A DNA stretch of 64,000 bases from Kwoniella bestiolae CBS 10118 (GCF_000512585.2 NC_089241.1:1302001-1366000); one strand, 5' to 3'. Shown: positions 11,847 through 23,478, counted from the stretch's first letter. The notes: a model not told the origin generated them from the letters alone. A program made the numbers and translations.

Positions 11847-12686
11847 ATGACTTTCAAAAGAAGAGGCGGTGGCCGAAACAAGAAGGGAAGAGGACACGTT
11901 AAATTCGTTAGATGTTCAAACTGTTCGCGATGTGTTCCTAAGGTGGGTTTTGGGTGTTCTCTGATGTTGATGGGATTGGGCGGATAGTAGATTAGAAGGA
12001 CGGATGAGGTGTCAGGATTAGTAGTAGAGGGGGTATCATTGGAGGGACTACAGGTGGATAGCTGGGTTTGGATTGCTGGAGGAAAGGCCGATGCTTCGGG
12101 AAGGATCAACGTCTGTGCTGGATGCCAGGGAGATGGTTTATATCAGGGGAGGATGAACTGCAGGAATCAGATTATGGACCAACACACCCATTACGAGGTA
12201 TCCATTGCTAACTTATCACGCTCTCACAGGACAAGGCCATCAAGAGGTTCACCGTGAAGAACATGGTTGAAGCCGCTGCCGTACGAGATCTCTCCGAAGC
12301 CTCGGTCTACGCCGAATACGCTCTCCCCAAACTCTACATCAGACTCTGTTACTGTATCTCATGTGCCATCCACGCCAAGAGTGAGTAGTGATGTTCGAAC
12401 GTATCACGATGTCGTCTTGCAGGGAACTAACGTTAGATGCTATCACAGTCGTCCGAGTCCGATCCGCCAAGCCAGGTGCCATCAACTCCCGAAAGAACAG
12501 ACTTCCCCCTCCCCGAGCTGTCTTCAAGGATGGTAAGGTGAGTGATTGGGTTTTGCTGGTACCCCTCGCGCATAGGATTCAGGAAGGACTGCAACTGACT
12601 TGTACCCCTTGACCTCGCAGAGAATCAACCCTGCCGTAGCCGCCGCTGTAGCTTCCAAGGTTGCCCAAGGTGAAAAGACCGCATAA
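11847..12686 (+). CDS. RPS26: 40S ribosomal protein eS26
   Basis: Four exons (11847-11942, 12230-12380, 12449-12537, 12621-12686) give 133 residues. The start MTFKRRGGGRNKKGRGHV and the zinc-binding cysteines of VRCSNCSRCVPK are diagnostic, as are DKAIKRFTVKNMVEAAA and LCYCISCAIHAK. The protein sits near the mRNA exit channel of the small subunit and contacts the upstream mRNA. The first intron (11943-12229, 287 nt) is several times longer than most introns here, which is common in fungal ribosomal-protein genes and is reported separately. The other introns are 68 and 83 nt. Confidence 0.97.
11943..12229 (+). other. Long first intron of the eS26 gene
   Basis: GTGGGT...CTAAC...CACAG borders enclose 287 nt, rich in G+A. 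Ribosomal-protein introns often host snoRNAs. I see TGATG-like motifs (11961-11972), but no clear paired C and D boxes or H/ACA motif, so no RNA gene is called. Confidence 0.5.
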
Positions 12687-13150
12687 ATCAACTTCGCTAT
12701 CAATCAGTATATTGGGAATAGGTAGTTCTTTTATGATGGATTCTTTTTGAGAAACACCTGGTCCTGGTCTTGTACAAAAAACTTGCATGAAGCGATTCCG
12801 ACCATGCGTTGTGGGACAGCATGGGCATCGGTGGAGTTGAGATTGGACTGTTCGTCAGGGGTGAGAAGGATTGAGCGATCAGGCGGAGATTACCTGTCGT
12901 GGTGTCGTTGAAACCGGTCATCCTCAACATTCTGGTGGTGATGATGGTGATTTCTATCAACCCCTCGTCTTGGAATGGTCCTATCCTGTTGCAGAATACA
13001 TCGAGTCACTGATGTTCTGGCTCTGCGCACTGTTTGCTAGCTCACTCGCACTGACGTGATTGCACGGAAGACCTATACAATTACACATCACATAGATACA
13101 ACATTCTCTATCAACATCACTCGCTCATATCATGACCGAAGCTACCTAAT
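12687..13150. other. Intergenic between convergent genes
   Basis: The eS26 gene ends on the plus strand and the Ies2-like gene ends on the minus strand. No gene or repeat is recognised. Confidence 0.4.
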
Positions 13151-14666
13151 CTACACCGATACCAAACCCTTCTCAACAGCTTTCAAATGTTCCATCGAGC
13201 ACCCTCCAACCGCAAAATCCCTCATACTTCTGTAAATCCTTTTCTTCCCACACCCATCCACCCCGCATACCGCTATCACCCTCTCTGCTGGTGTTTCTCC
13301 ATCCGCACCGACACTTATCCAATCTTCTTTATCCCGTGGTGCGGCCACTCGTAGTGATATATCTCCCTGCTTATTGATCGTACTAGTCCATCGTATCATT
13401 TTTGCAGATGATTTCGAAGGAGACACCTGACCAGAGTTCAACGATTCGCCCTCTCCTAATGCAGGTGAGGGTTGGTCGAGCTTGGAACGGGATTTGGAAG
13501 TTTGTGCTCTGAGTAGTCTGTTGATGGTTTCATCCTGTCAAAGGGGATTAGAATATTCATCAGCTTGTCAAGCAAAATATCTGAGGCCCTAAGTGACGTT
13601 TGACTTACCTGCTCATCCTGCAATTTCTGCTCAGTCTGCCTCTTCCTCCTCCTAGCTGTCTCTTCGCGCTTCTGCAATCGCTCAGCTTCAGTCAAGATGA
13701 CCTTCTTGCCTGATACTTCTGCAAAAGCCCACCATCTAAACATCAGCATTGCATTCCTTACTCGGACAGCTGTTGGATGGGCAGTCAGAAATGAACGACA
13801 GACCCACCATTAGGCAATTGTAACAACGTCTCCTGCAAATCCTTATTCCCCTTCGCCCTCTGTCGAGCAGTCATCTTAGTCGGACTGATACTCCTCCTAC
13901 TCGAGATGACACTTCCTTCAGCGTTCTCATCACCCACAGCACCATCACCGAATAGAAGCAATTCATCATCGCTCTCCGCTGTACACAGTAAACTCCTAAA
14001 TCAGCATGGTCCCCTACTACAACGCTGCAACTCACCAAACTCCTCCTCCGCAACCTTCTTAACCTTCTTGGCACCTTTCTTAGCAGCCGTCCTACCTGGT
14101 CGTTTCTCCGCTGGAGCTGCAGATGATGAGGCGCCAAAGTTCAACTTGATTTTCAGGGCTGACGAGGGCGCATTGGAATTGCTCTTCGAAGGCGATACTG
14201 ATACTGATTCCTCCTCCTCTTCTTCTTCTCCTTCGGCATCCTCGTCGTCATCTAGGGGTATATCTTCTGAAGCGATCGCAGAGGATACTATGACGTGCTT
14301 TCATCAGCGACACCCCTCTTCTCGATGGAAACAACACAATGTAGATTGTGCCAGGAGAGAAAAGCACACAAACTCACATCGTGACCTCTCCATATCCACA
14401 TCCACATCCACATCGTCTTCCTGCTCATCCTCACCTCCAGCATCCTCCTCCTCTTCCTCCGAAGTCACCTCCTCCACCTCGCTATCATCCGGCGGGACAG
14501 GTCTCTTCAGTGTGTTCCTCGCTCTCAGACTCCTGTCCGAGGCGGGCACATCGACGGGAGGGGGTGCAGCTGGAGTGGAAGCTTCGGAAGAAGATCCAGA
14601 GGGGGATTGGATAATTCGTTTGGCTCGGCGCGTCGAGGTGGGGATGGCGGCTGCTTTGGGGGCCAT
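13151..14666 (-). CDS. INO80 chromatin-remodelling complex subunit, Ies2/INO80B-like (PAPA-1 domain)
   Basis: Five minus-strand exons (14666-14378, 14287-14036, 13978-13808, 13718-13609, 13534-13151) give 401 residues. The N-terminal half is low-complexity: Pro/Ala/Ser-rich, then long acidic runs (EVTSEEEEEDAGGEDEQEDD). A basic AT-hook-like patch follows (KRPGRTAAKKGAKKVKK). The middle has the PAPA-1 pattern TKMTARQRAKGNKDLQETLL, then LTEAERLQKREETARRRKRQTEQKLQDEQDETINRLL split by two introns. The C-terminus CGVDGCGKKRIYRS...CSMEHLKAVE resembles a degenerate HIT-type zinc finger, as in INO80B. Known members activate the INO80 ATPase in the nucleus. The call rests on the PAPA-1 pattern and domain order. 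Confidence 0.8.
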
Positions 14667-15042
14667 CTTGGGGAGGTAATCTTCTCTGAGTTCTCGAACA
14701 GTGGTTTATTGGCCAGTTGCTCGGATGTGATGTGTAGAAGATCGACAGTGATATGAGACTCTAAGACGAATACTAATACCGGCTGAAGAGTTGAGTTGCA
14801 CAAACACTCACAAAGGTAGAGACGAAGGTGGAGGGTGAATCTGCTATTTCAGTATTGCAGTGACCCATTTTACCCTCCTACAACCAACAGCGAGCTCATC
14901 CGTGTCTACAATGGGTCATAACAATGCATATATGATAGTCATCTAAGAATATTTCTTGGGAGCCTTCGTACGTGATCAAGATGCAAGGTCCTTTTGATAC
15001 ACGAGGTTTAAATTGGATGATCAATGTCTAGCAAGAGCGGGA
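14667..15042. other. Intergenic, no gene seen
   Basis: This stretch lies between the start of the Ies2-like gene and the stop of the allantoinase gene, both minus-strand. No frame or RNA gene is supported. Confidence 0.4.
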
Positions 15043-16812
15043 TTACAACAACTTCCCCTGCGAATACGCGACACCCTCTACACCTTTCGAATGATCCCAC
15101 ACCAATCTACCACTCAGATAAGTCTTCTCCACAAGCCCTCGAAGGGTCTTACCGACATAGGGAGATACCTTATTCTTGAACAGCAGGGACCCCTATATCC
15201 ATAACATCAACAATCAGCAATTCGTCTAACCTGACATCTAAGGAATGCGCCGTGACTTACAAGAGTAACATCCCATTCTTTCTTCGGATCAAAGACGATC
15301 CAATCCGCTTTATTCCCCACTTTCAGTCCTCCCTTATCCTCCAATCCCACTTGTTTAGCCTGCACTGAACCCATCCAATCGACTATCTTCCCCAATTCCA
15401 CTTGATCATCCCTGAATTCAGTCCAAAGTAAACTCAATCCCAATCCCAAGCCTGAAATACCTCCCCATGAATTTAGGAAGTCCCCCTTCTTCAGTTCTGG
15501 AACACAGGGGGAGTGATCAGATACCACGTAATCTATCTCACCATCCAGCAATGCTTGTTTGAGCTGAAGTCTATTGGAGGAGTCTCGTATGGGAGGACAA
15601 CATTTGAATTGCGTTGCGTTATCTGGGATCTCCTCAGATGCGAGACAGAGATAATGGAAGCACGTCTCGATGGTTAGGTTGTTCACCCCTTCAGAGCGTG
15701 CTTGACGTATGGCTGGCAATGCCGATGCGGCGGATAAGTGGACGATGTGGAATCGTAAGGATGGGTAGAGTTTGGCAATCTTCAGGATGAGAGATAAGGC
15801 GGAAAGTTCCCATTCCTCTGGTCTGGAGGAGAGGAAGGTGGAGTATTCGTTGGGATCGGAAGACGATGATGGCTCGTCGTGGGCATGAGGAGCGGAGTCG
15901 AGTTCGGCATGGAAGAGGATCAGGGCGTTCGTGTCCTATATCATTGGGAGTGAGCTTCGGCGTAGAAGAGTGAGGGTATGTACATGGATTAAAGGAATAA
16001 AGCAACCTCAGCTAGGTGGTATCTATATGTTATGTGGTCATGCGAGAAAGAGAGACAGACAAGACAATAGTCAAACTTTGATTCGGAATTTCACTCACCT
16101 TCAACGCCTCACAAGCTTTCAGCAGATCCTCCTCGTCCACACATGGAAATTCCTAGACCCATAAGTCAACATACGACAGTTGCGACTCTCTCCCCCTGGT
16201 ATCGTAAGACAGCAAGTCCTCCCAATTGCATAAGATGTATCCAAATGACTCACCTCAACACCCGACTCTATCAAAAAGCACTTAAACCCCTTCACCCCCT
16301 CCTGCAACATCCCCACCAACTCCCCCGCATTCCCAGGTATAATCCCACCCCAAAACCCAATATCGCAGTTCACACCAACTTTCTCCGCTTCTGTTCTCTT
16401 CACTTCCAATCCCTCGAGGGTGGTTGTCGGTGGAATAGAGTTGAGGGGCATATCAATTACTGTGGTCACTCCTCCCGATATTGCTGCGAGGGTACCGGTT
16501 TGGAACCCTTCCCACTCTGTTCGGCCGGGCTGATTGAGGTGAACGTGCGTGCTTTTGACAATACACACAGGATCAGTGGATCAATAGTGGGAGTGGAGAG
16601 ATGGGTGGGTTGACTCACTCTACTAAGCCTGGTAGGACCACTTTGCCCTCTTCTATCTGGATTACATCTACGCCTTTATCTTCGGGTGGGACCAATCCCT
16701 TTTGGATGGAGGCGATCACACCAGACTGAAGGTCGATTTCTATCGTCGCTGGTTGGGGCTTGTGGTTACCTGGTAAGATAGCCAGAGGAGCGAGGATGAT
16801 CTGCTTGGACAT
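15043..16812 (-). CDS. DAL1: Allantoinase
   Basis: Five minus-strand exons (16812-16619, 16551-16254, 16152-16099, 15935-15261, 15192-15043) give 456 residues. The enzyme opens the hydantoin ring of allantoin to allantoate, a step of purine-nitrogen use. Metal ligands of the cyclic amidohydrolase fold are visible: H67 and H69 in DTHVHLNQPG, K155 (carboxylated bridging lysine) in GFKCF, H191 in LFHAE, H248 in IVHLS, and D322 in VVSDHSPC. The short stretch after the lysine, ESGVEEFPCVDEEDL, is typical of allantoinase rather than dihydropyrimidinase. Length fits the family (about 450-470). The upstream region carries three clustered GATA motifs, in line with nitrogen-catabolite control. Confidence 0.9.
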
Positions 16813-17022
16813 GGTGGTAGGGGAGGAGGGGGAAAAGAAGTCGTTGAGCAATAGAATAGTCAAGGTTGAAATTGAGCTGATTATATGTTGGGTATATAAA
16901 TGAAATGTTATATGAACAATATGATCATCTCAATTCACGCAAAACACGACCTGGCCACGACTGTCGAGTACAGAGTTCATCTGATGTCACGATGAGAGGG
17001 AACAAGATATACGAATATGATT

Positions 17023-17043
17023 TGATAAAGATAAGGAGATAAG
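17023..17043 (+). promoter_or_regulatory. Triple GATA motif cluster upstream of allantoinase
   Basis: TGATAA, AGATAA and AGATAAG occur within 21 bp, about 210-230 bp upstream of the allantoinase start. GATA-family activators of fungal nitrogen-catabolite control bind paired or clustered GATAA sites. The cluster also lies about 470 bp upstream of the divergent SDR. Confidence 0.55.
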
Positions 17044-17437
17044 CGAGTCAGTCGATCAGAGTCATACACCGGTTTGATCGGAACAAACGCGCACACACTG
17101 TACACACAACGATTCCTTTCAGGCACTGACCGCCGAGCCGGAGTGGATCAAAGGAGTTCGTCAGGTATCGATGAGCAGTTTTCGACCATGACGATTCTGC
17201 CTGCAATACACAAGACTGGTCCTCTTGCTTGAGGGAGAGCGGGGTACAAGTGGGTGAGTTATCGCTCCTCTGCTATACCGTTGATGCTCGTCCTCGCCGG
17301 CTCTTCTCAGGGAGACGAATTTGGACCCCTAAAGCGACGTAGGAGATCAAGGCGACCGACGTGACCGAGATGAACACGGGGACGGGCAAGTCATCCCTTC
17401 CTCTACCTGAGCACCACATAACTGTTCTATTTCCATG

Positions 17438-17450
17438 AATATATAAGATA
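17438..17450 (+). promoter_or_regulatory. TATA-like element of the SDR gene
   Basis: AATATATAAGATA lies 65-77 bp before the SDR start codon at 17515, a usual distance for a fungal TATA box with a short leader. Confidence 0.4.
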
Positions 17451-17514
17451 CACTTTTGCACTGCGTTCAAGTGTCCTACATCTCAACTTCCCCCAATATC
17501 TTATCGTCCCCGCA

Positions 17515-18677
17515 ATGTCTGGAGAACAACCGGTCGTGCTGATCACCGGGGCCAACAGGGGGTAAGCTATCTCCTTACACCGATTCGCAGCAATTTTGAC
17601 CTGGATGTTGATGGTGCTTTCGATGCTTCTAGGCTCGGGTCAGGTCTGACACAAGAATACAGCCAGAAAGGATGGAAGGTCATCGCTGCTGTTCGAGATC
17701 CATCCACTATGACTTCCGTTGAGGGGGTGTGTGTAGTCAAGCTTGACGCTGGGGAGCTCGATGATGCGAAGGATGTGAGTTGCTTCGCTCCGCATACGAC
17801 TTGTGAGAGGCATATTGTTGGCTCATACGATCTGAGATATAATTAGGCGGTACAAGAGATGAAAGAGAAATACGGAATCAACCATATCGACGTGGTAAGC
17901 TAAGTTCGTCCCCTAAACCTGACCTTTACACAAGTATTAACAGATAGTTTAGGTGATTGCCAACTCGGCTGTCGGTTCTCATTCTGAATCTATCCTCGAT
18001 ATCTCCCCTGAAGAATATACAAACCATTTTAAAGTGAATACCCGGGGTGTATTACTGCTATACCAAGCTACGCGAGATCTCCTGCTCCGGGGGAAGGAGA
18101 GGAAGTTCGTAGTGATTTCTTCGATCTTGGCGCAATTGTCGAGACCATGGCATAAGGTCGGGATGGTGACGTACGGTACGAGTAAAGTAGCGCTCAACTA
18201 CCTTGTGAGTTTGCTCTGCCCGGTGCATTTCCAATCTGCCTGAGAATCGTTAGGCAACATACGACGTGGGCGGAAAGGCAAAATGGCGATTAGCTGATGA
18301 TAGAGGTGGTGTGCTCAAAGGCCAGAGGGATCCATTTCGAAGAACCTGATTTGATCACGTTTACACTTGATCCGGGACATGTAGATACCAGATTAGGACA
18401 CAAGGCGTCTGAGTTTCTGGGGTACGCACCTCCTCGGACTGTCGAGGAGACCGTTCGTGAGTCATATCACATTCGACAACTTGCGTGACAGGATTGAACG
18501 GATGAAGCTGATCAGTATAATAGCCAAAATGGTTGGATTCATAGACAAAGCTACTAGAGCAGAAACGTCAGGTGGATTATGGCAAGTGTGAGTGTTGTCC
18601 ACTCGAGTCGCATGACTTATCCATTCATCTTGCTAACGCGTTATTTTCGCAGCGATGGAAAGCCATCTACATGGTGA
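17515..18677 (+). CDS. Short-chain dehydrogenase/reductase (classical SDR)
   Basis: Seven exons (17515-17561, 17633-17774, 17847-17894, 17953-18204, 18321-18456, 18524-18587, 18653-18677) encode 237 residues. The nucleotide-binding motif is T11-G-A-N-R-G-L-G-S-G. The NNAG position reads NSAVG, the catalytic Ser lies in VISSILA (about S135), and the active-site pair is Y153-G-T-S-K157. DPGHVDTRLG follows the active site as in many SDRs. The substrate is unknown; the closest type I recognise is the small fungal ketoreductase-like group. A decayed sister copy with the same exon lengths lies at 29362-30450. The stop is 148 bp from that of the convergent GPI-type gene. Confidence 0.85.
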
Positions 18678-18824
18678 ACACGTCTGCTGCGGATGGATAG
18701 AAGGAGATATGCTTATTTGATCGTGACTCGACTGCATATTAGACACTGTATATATAACCCTAAAAAGAAAAAGCGAATCGAAGAAAAGTATAATCAATGT
18801 CCATATGAAGAATGCTCTACACGT

Positions 18825-19611
18825 CTAAAGAGCAACGTACAGACCAGCAGCGAACAAACCAGCCACAGCGTAATTCACAGTGAAGCTCAACCCAGCACCG
18901 CTCCCGCTGTTAGGGATAGAAGATGTAGTGGAGTTGCTGGCTGAAGCCGAGGCACTAGCGGCCAAAGCGGTCGTAGCGGCTTTTGAGGCTGTGGTCGAGG
19001 CTTTAGCACTGGTCGCGGCTGCCATGGTGGTAGGTGCGGTTCCGGCGGCGGAGGTGGTCTTGGCGGCGGCGGAGGTGGCGGTCGTTGCAGCTTTGGAAGC
19101 GGATGCGATCACGGATGATTCAAAGGAGCAGACGTAGCCTGAGTTGGGGTTGGATGCGTCTCCTGCTACACAGCTACAATCCAAGCAGGTCAGCGAAATG
19201 GACAATATTTTTGTATGTGGAAGAGAGGACGACTCACGCTCCACCTGGACAACTGTTCTCGGTATCTCTGCAGTCCCCATACGACCCAGATGAGGAAGAG
19301 GATGAAGCAGACGAGCTCTCGGAAGCAGCAGCTGAAGTTGCGGATGAAGAGGCTGACTCGAAGGAACAGATGTACCCCGAGTCAGGGTTCGAAGAGTCCC
19401 CTGCGACACAACTATCAAAACGACATAGGGTATCAGTAGGCCGATCGATATACGAGAGGTTGGAAGAGATGACTTACCTTCCTCCAGGACAACTACCCTC
19501 GGTATCTCGACAATCACCATAACCTCCAGAAGAAGATTGTCTTGCCTTGAGAGCGGGGGTGGCACTGGCCATAGCGGCGGAAGCGACGAGAGCGAGGATA
19601 GTGAGTCTCAT
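18825..19611 (-). CDS. Secreted, probably GPI-anchored protein with duplicated Cys module
   Basis: Three minus-strand exons (19611-19478, 19411-19238, 19173-18825) give 218 residues. A signal peptide is clear (MRLTILALVASAAMASA), followed by KAR as a possible processing site. Two modules of about 35 residues follow, each reading YGDCRDTE-x-SCPGG then CVAGD-x-SNP-x-SGYxCSFES, with four cysteines apiece. Each module is interrupted by an intron at the same place (before CVAGD), so the duplication included the intron. A long Ala/Ser/Thr stalk (likely O-glycosylated) leads to NSGSGAG and a hydrophobic C-terminus (FTVNYAVAGLFAAGLYVAL), typical of a GPI-attachment signal. It is probably a cell-wall or surface protein. 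I do not recognise the Cys module. Confidence 0.8.
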
Positions 19612-20595
19612 GTTGATTCTTCTATTGGCTTAGTAAAAGATTGTGTGGTGGTGATAGATTATAATGAGCGTATATTATGGATGAAGGGACGATGCATCTC
19701 GTTCTGCTGGGTGCTTTATATATACCTGCCCAATCCCCACATGCATGGACGTGTTGTTGTCTCCAATCTCTGTTGGATGTTTGTCTTGAACCGTTCCTGG
19801 ACATCTGTCCCTTGTTCCTGTTCCTACGGATGGGCTCCGTTCCTTCTCGTTTGGGTGTTCTGCTTTCTGGTTTCACGCGTCGAAAACCTTACAAACACCA
19901 TGGCCGGGATATCGTCGCTTGCTTGCTCTCCTGAGACGCTTGACTCAGAGAACCATGCAGACGGAGCAAGCAGTCAGACACGGAACAACGACAATCAATG
20001 ATCAAGGCGGGTGGATCAAAGGCAGAAGAATCCGAACGCGTCGATTTCGGGGTTGATGTTGCTTGTTTACCGTCTACTTACCGTACCGTATCTTAGACAC
20101 TTGATTCAAGTGTCATATCGCTATTTGCTGTTTGCTGTCTCACAGCCGTCTTCATCATTACCATTGCAACAAATCTCACAAGTTGGAAGAGGTAATATTA
20201 CAGATTGCTCATGTCGGACTTAGACCTCGAGATTGAATTGATTCAGTAGATACCATTTGACGATCGCGAAAATATCAGCATCAAGATACCGTGTACTCCA
20301 TTATTATGTGGTCATCCAGCACATCTAATCATCAATTCTCTCTCAAGAGTATGCGTGTCCGGTCCACAAAAGCAGACGATCTGCCTCCTCATACAGAGAT
20401 GATTTTTGCTGGAATCGAAAATGGACCGCGTTTCCGTTGGAACTCGTCATCATCGAGATTGACGTCAGAGCTGGAAAGTGCGAAGTGCGAAGATCATCTC
20501 TGATACTGACCATATATCTCATGAACGGTCTTCTGGACTTCCTCCCATGCATCTGTATCATCCAAAGCTACTCAAACGGAAGATTGTGACCCACC
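19612..20595. promoter_or_regulatory. Divergent promoter region, GPI-type protein / OBAP-like gene
   Basis: No gene is supported. TTTATATATA at 19715-19724 lies about 105 bp upstream of the minus-strand GPI-type gene and is a good TATA candidate (palindromic, so usable on that strand). The plus-strand start at 20596 has a strong context (CCACCATG). Confidence 0.45.
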
Positions 20596-21814
20596 ATGCC
20601 AAGAGACCAAGATGACAAGCTCGCTCAAACAGAGCACGATCAATATCATTCATCAGCTTACGCCGCTGCTGGCGCAGCACAGATGAGGTGGGTTAGGCTC
20701 TGGTGTTCCACCAAATTACTTTTGTAAAAGGTTAGACTGTGATACCTATATCAAGCGATACTGATCTGCGCTCTGTGGTACAGCTTCACCCCGATCAACC
20801 AGATCCACCAGCATCTCTGCGGCCTCCACATCTACTCGCACGATCCGAAGAGAGCCGTCAAAGCTCATCATTATTGTACGCACCTGCGCAAGGATCTGCA
20901 TCAGTGTGTGATTTATGATAGTGATGCTAAGGATGCTAGATTGATTGGTGGATATTCTCTTCCTACTTGACTGCGATAAATAGGGGTATGATGTGCTGAT
21001 CAAAGGGGTGATGGTAGGTATCGAGTATCTCATACCGGAGGATATATTCGTCAAACTGCCAGAGGATGAGAAGAAGGTGAGTTCAATTACTTTCATAAAT
21101 TGACCTCACTATATGTGCAATTGTCTCTCTGGTGTATCGTTTGTCTGATAGATCACGAAGCTGATCTCCAACGGGTAGTACTGGCACTCACACAAATACG
21201 AAGTCGACTCAGGCATGTTAATGCTTGGTACGAAATCGTTAGTCCCAAGTGAGTAATACAGCCTTCCTCGTCGATTAGTGTCAAAAAGATTATCCTGAAA
21301 GCTGAATTCTTCACTGTGAACAGACGCCATGACGGACCTAGCCGAACGTCCAGCGATGTTAGAGCTTCACCGGACATACGGCAAGACGACTCATACGTGG
21401 TATGTCCTACCTCCTGTAGTTTTTTCTTTCCCGCTTCTTTGAGCTAACGTCAGTCCTACGTTGTGTACGTATAGGGCCTTCGACCAATATCCCGATTTAC
21501 CACTCGGTCCACCTCAGGTTATGATGGCGTATACGGAGGACTCGCAGGTCGATAAAGCCTTGTTGGAAAAGAGAGACCGGTGAGTTGCCCTGTCTTCCTA
21601 CTATCATGGGAGATACTTTCCCAATTAGTCGAAAGGCCACTGACTCTCTGTCGGATCGATGTGCAGAGAGATGGGTGTGGACACCTCTGCAAAACGGGAG
21701 ACTCGTAAGAACTACTTGATCGAGGAGAACCTCGAGAGACCACCCGCAGAAGGGGCAGATCAGGTTTGGAGTAAAGGAAGGAAAGGGCAGTTGGAGTGGG
21801 TTGACCAAGACTAG
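20596..21814 (+). CDS. Oil-body-associated-type protein (DUF1264/OBAP family)
   Basis: Seven exons (20596-20687, 20784-20947, 20984-21076, 21179-21248, 21324-21399, 21476-21579, 21667-21814) encode 248 residues. The family pattern is clear: FTPINQIHQHLCGLHIYSHD, VKAHHYCTHLRKDLHQCVIYDS, ARLIG, LPEDEKKYWHSHKYEVDSGML and LPLGPPQVMMAY. Plant OBAP1 associates with lipid droplets; fungal members are little studied. The third intron (21077-21178) is read as ending at CGGGTAG, because that joins EKK to YWHSHKYEV. An earlier AG at 21150-21151 would insert a few residues and hit an in-frame stop. The residues GYDVLIKGVMVGIEYLIPEDIF show a slightly longer middle loop than in plants. Confidence 0.85.
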
Positions 21815-22028
21815 ATTAGGACCTTCGTCTGCTTAACGGGTCGGTGAGATGAATGAGGAAGACAGGCTGAAAGAGCCAGGGCTGCCTCAAAGGTATTGTA
21901 CAGTATGAATGGAACATCAGATATCTTGCGTTGAATCATTATACATACACATGAATCGATCAAATCTGATAATACTCTTTCTTATACAATAACGAAACCC
22001 TATCATACACACAATCACCCTACCCAAT

Positions 22029-23478
22029 CTACCCACCCAGCCTCCTTCCCGGCCCACCCCACCCTCTACTCTCCCTATCTTCCGCATAACTCGGCAACTC
22101 TCTATCTTCCTCTTCCTCGTCGTCATCATCATCCACACCATCAGGATGAGACAAAGGTCTAACCACCGCATCTCTCATCTCCCTCCTCTCCTCATCCTCC
22201 CGATCAACTACCATCTCAGCCTGACTCTGCGCTTCCCTCTCCTTTTCTTCTCTCTCCCTTGCTTCTCTAGCTTCTCGTACGATCTTCTCTCTCGCCGCTC
22301 GTGCTCTCACGACCTCTCGATCAGCTTCGATATCGGCCAGAGCGGCTTTCTTACGTGACGCTTCGACAGAGGCACCGTATATCTTTGATTGGCGGGATAG
22401 CTCGACTCGTTCCTGCAATGCCTTGAGCTTTTCCACGATATATAACTCAGCATCCAACTCTGACGATATCACATGGAAAGATTGATGGGATGAAATACAC
22501 CCACATGATCGCTCAGTACCTCCGCACCAATCTTCAGCTCATGCATCTTCTTGAGCGTAGACGAGAAGACGTAGTGTAAAGTGAACTCGACCGTCTGTGT
22601 GCGAAAGCCGAGCTGCGTGTGACGAAACGAGAAGGTGTCAACTTGGATGCTAGTAGACGTACAGATACGGTGAAGCAGACGGAAGTAAGTCAATATATGA
22701 TGCACAGAGAAGGTACTCACAGCAATCAGATAATCATGTCCTCCTTTCACATCCAGCACTTTGTTCTTGATGGTCGAGTTGGTAGCTTTGATGGTACGGT
22801 ATTTGGGATCGTTCGAGTCGATGATGTTATTTGAGATTTTGATCAGGGTCTATGGACGATGCAGAAAAGTAACGTCAGCTGACTAGTATTCAGGAGATGA
22901 TCATTTGATCTGATCCGGGAGTCATCAAGAGATAGAAAGCTGTGAGATGATACCACACCGTTGCATCTCAATAGGAATGAGCCAAGGTAAAAGGAAGACA
23001 CGTAGTCCAAGAGTAACTCCTAGCCCCCATTCATACCATACGGCCCAACCGAGAGAACGTTCAAACCCACCTCAACAGCATCCGCACTATCCTTATAACT
23101 ATTATCCCTAACGATCCCCCTATCCAACAACCTCGAGAACTTGATCCTCGTCTCTCTATCTTCCTTTTCGGATGGTCTCCAAGCTGTATCAGAGCTTTGG
23201 CGAGAAAGCGATGCGGAGGCTTCGGCTCGGGCCTGAGCAGCTTGGGCGGCGGGGTTCTGGCGGAGTGGTCTGGTCGCAGCTGTTGGTATGACTGAAGTGG
23301 GTTGGGGAGCTGAAGAATGAGATGGGGCAGAGGAGGAAGAGGAAGCACCTTGATCGGAGGTTGAGGGCTCGGCCTGGATCTCATCGTACGATGGAGGTGG
23401 TCTTTGTCTGGCTTCGATGGCTGCCAGGGCTGCTGCTCTCCTTTCTGCTGGGTTTGAGGAGGTAGAAGGGGATGCCAT
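22029..23478 (-). CDS. PUB-domain protein (possible p97/Cdc48 cofactor)
   Basis: Four minus-strand exons (23478-23071, 22849-22721, 22612-22501, 22459-22029) give 359 residues. The N-terminal 110 residues are Ala/Ser/Pro-rich. The central part reads TLIKISNNIIDSNDPKYRTIK, then VKGGHDYLIALGFRTQTVEFTLHYVF. This matches the PUB domain of peptide:N-glycanase and UBX-type proteins, which binds the C-terminal tail of the AAA ATPase p97/Cdc48. After it come a long charged coiled coil (KKAALADIEADREVVRARAAREKIVREA...) and an acidic tail (DGVDDDDDEEEEDRELPSYAEDRE). No UBX or transglutaminase domain is present, so it is a PUB-plus-coiled-coil adaptor. An upstream in-frame ATG at 23697 exists, but its leader has no domain content. 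Confidence 0.75.

Larger units (their letters stand above)
16813..17514. promoter_or_regulatory. Divergent promoter region, allantoinase / SDR
   Basis: These 702 bp separate two divergent genes. They include a TATA-like element about 70 bp before the allantoinase start (near 16884-16900), the GATA cluster listed separately, and a TATA element before the SDR gene. Confidence 0.5.
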
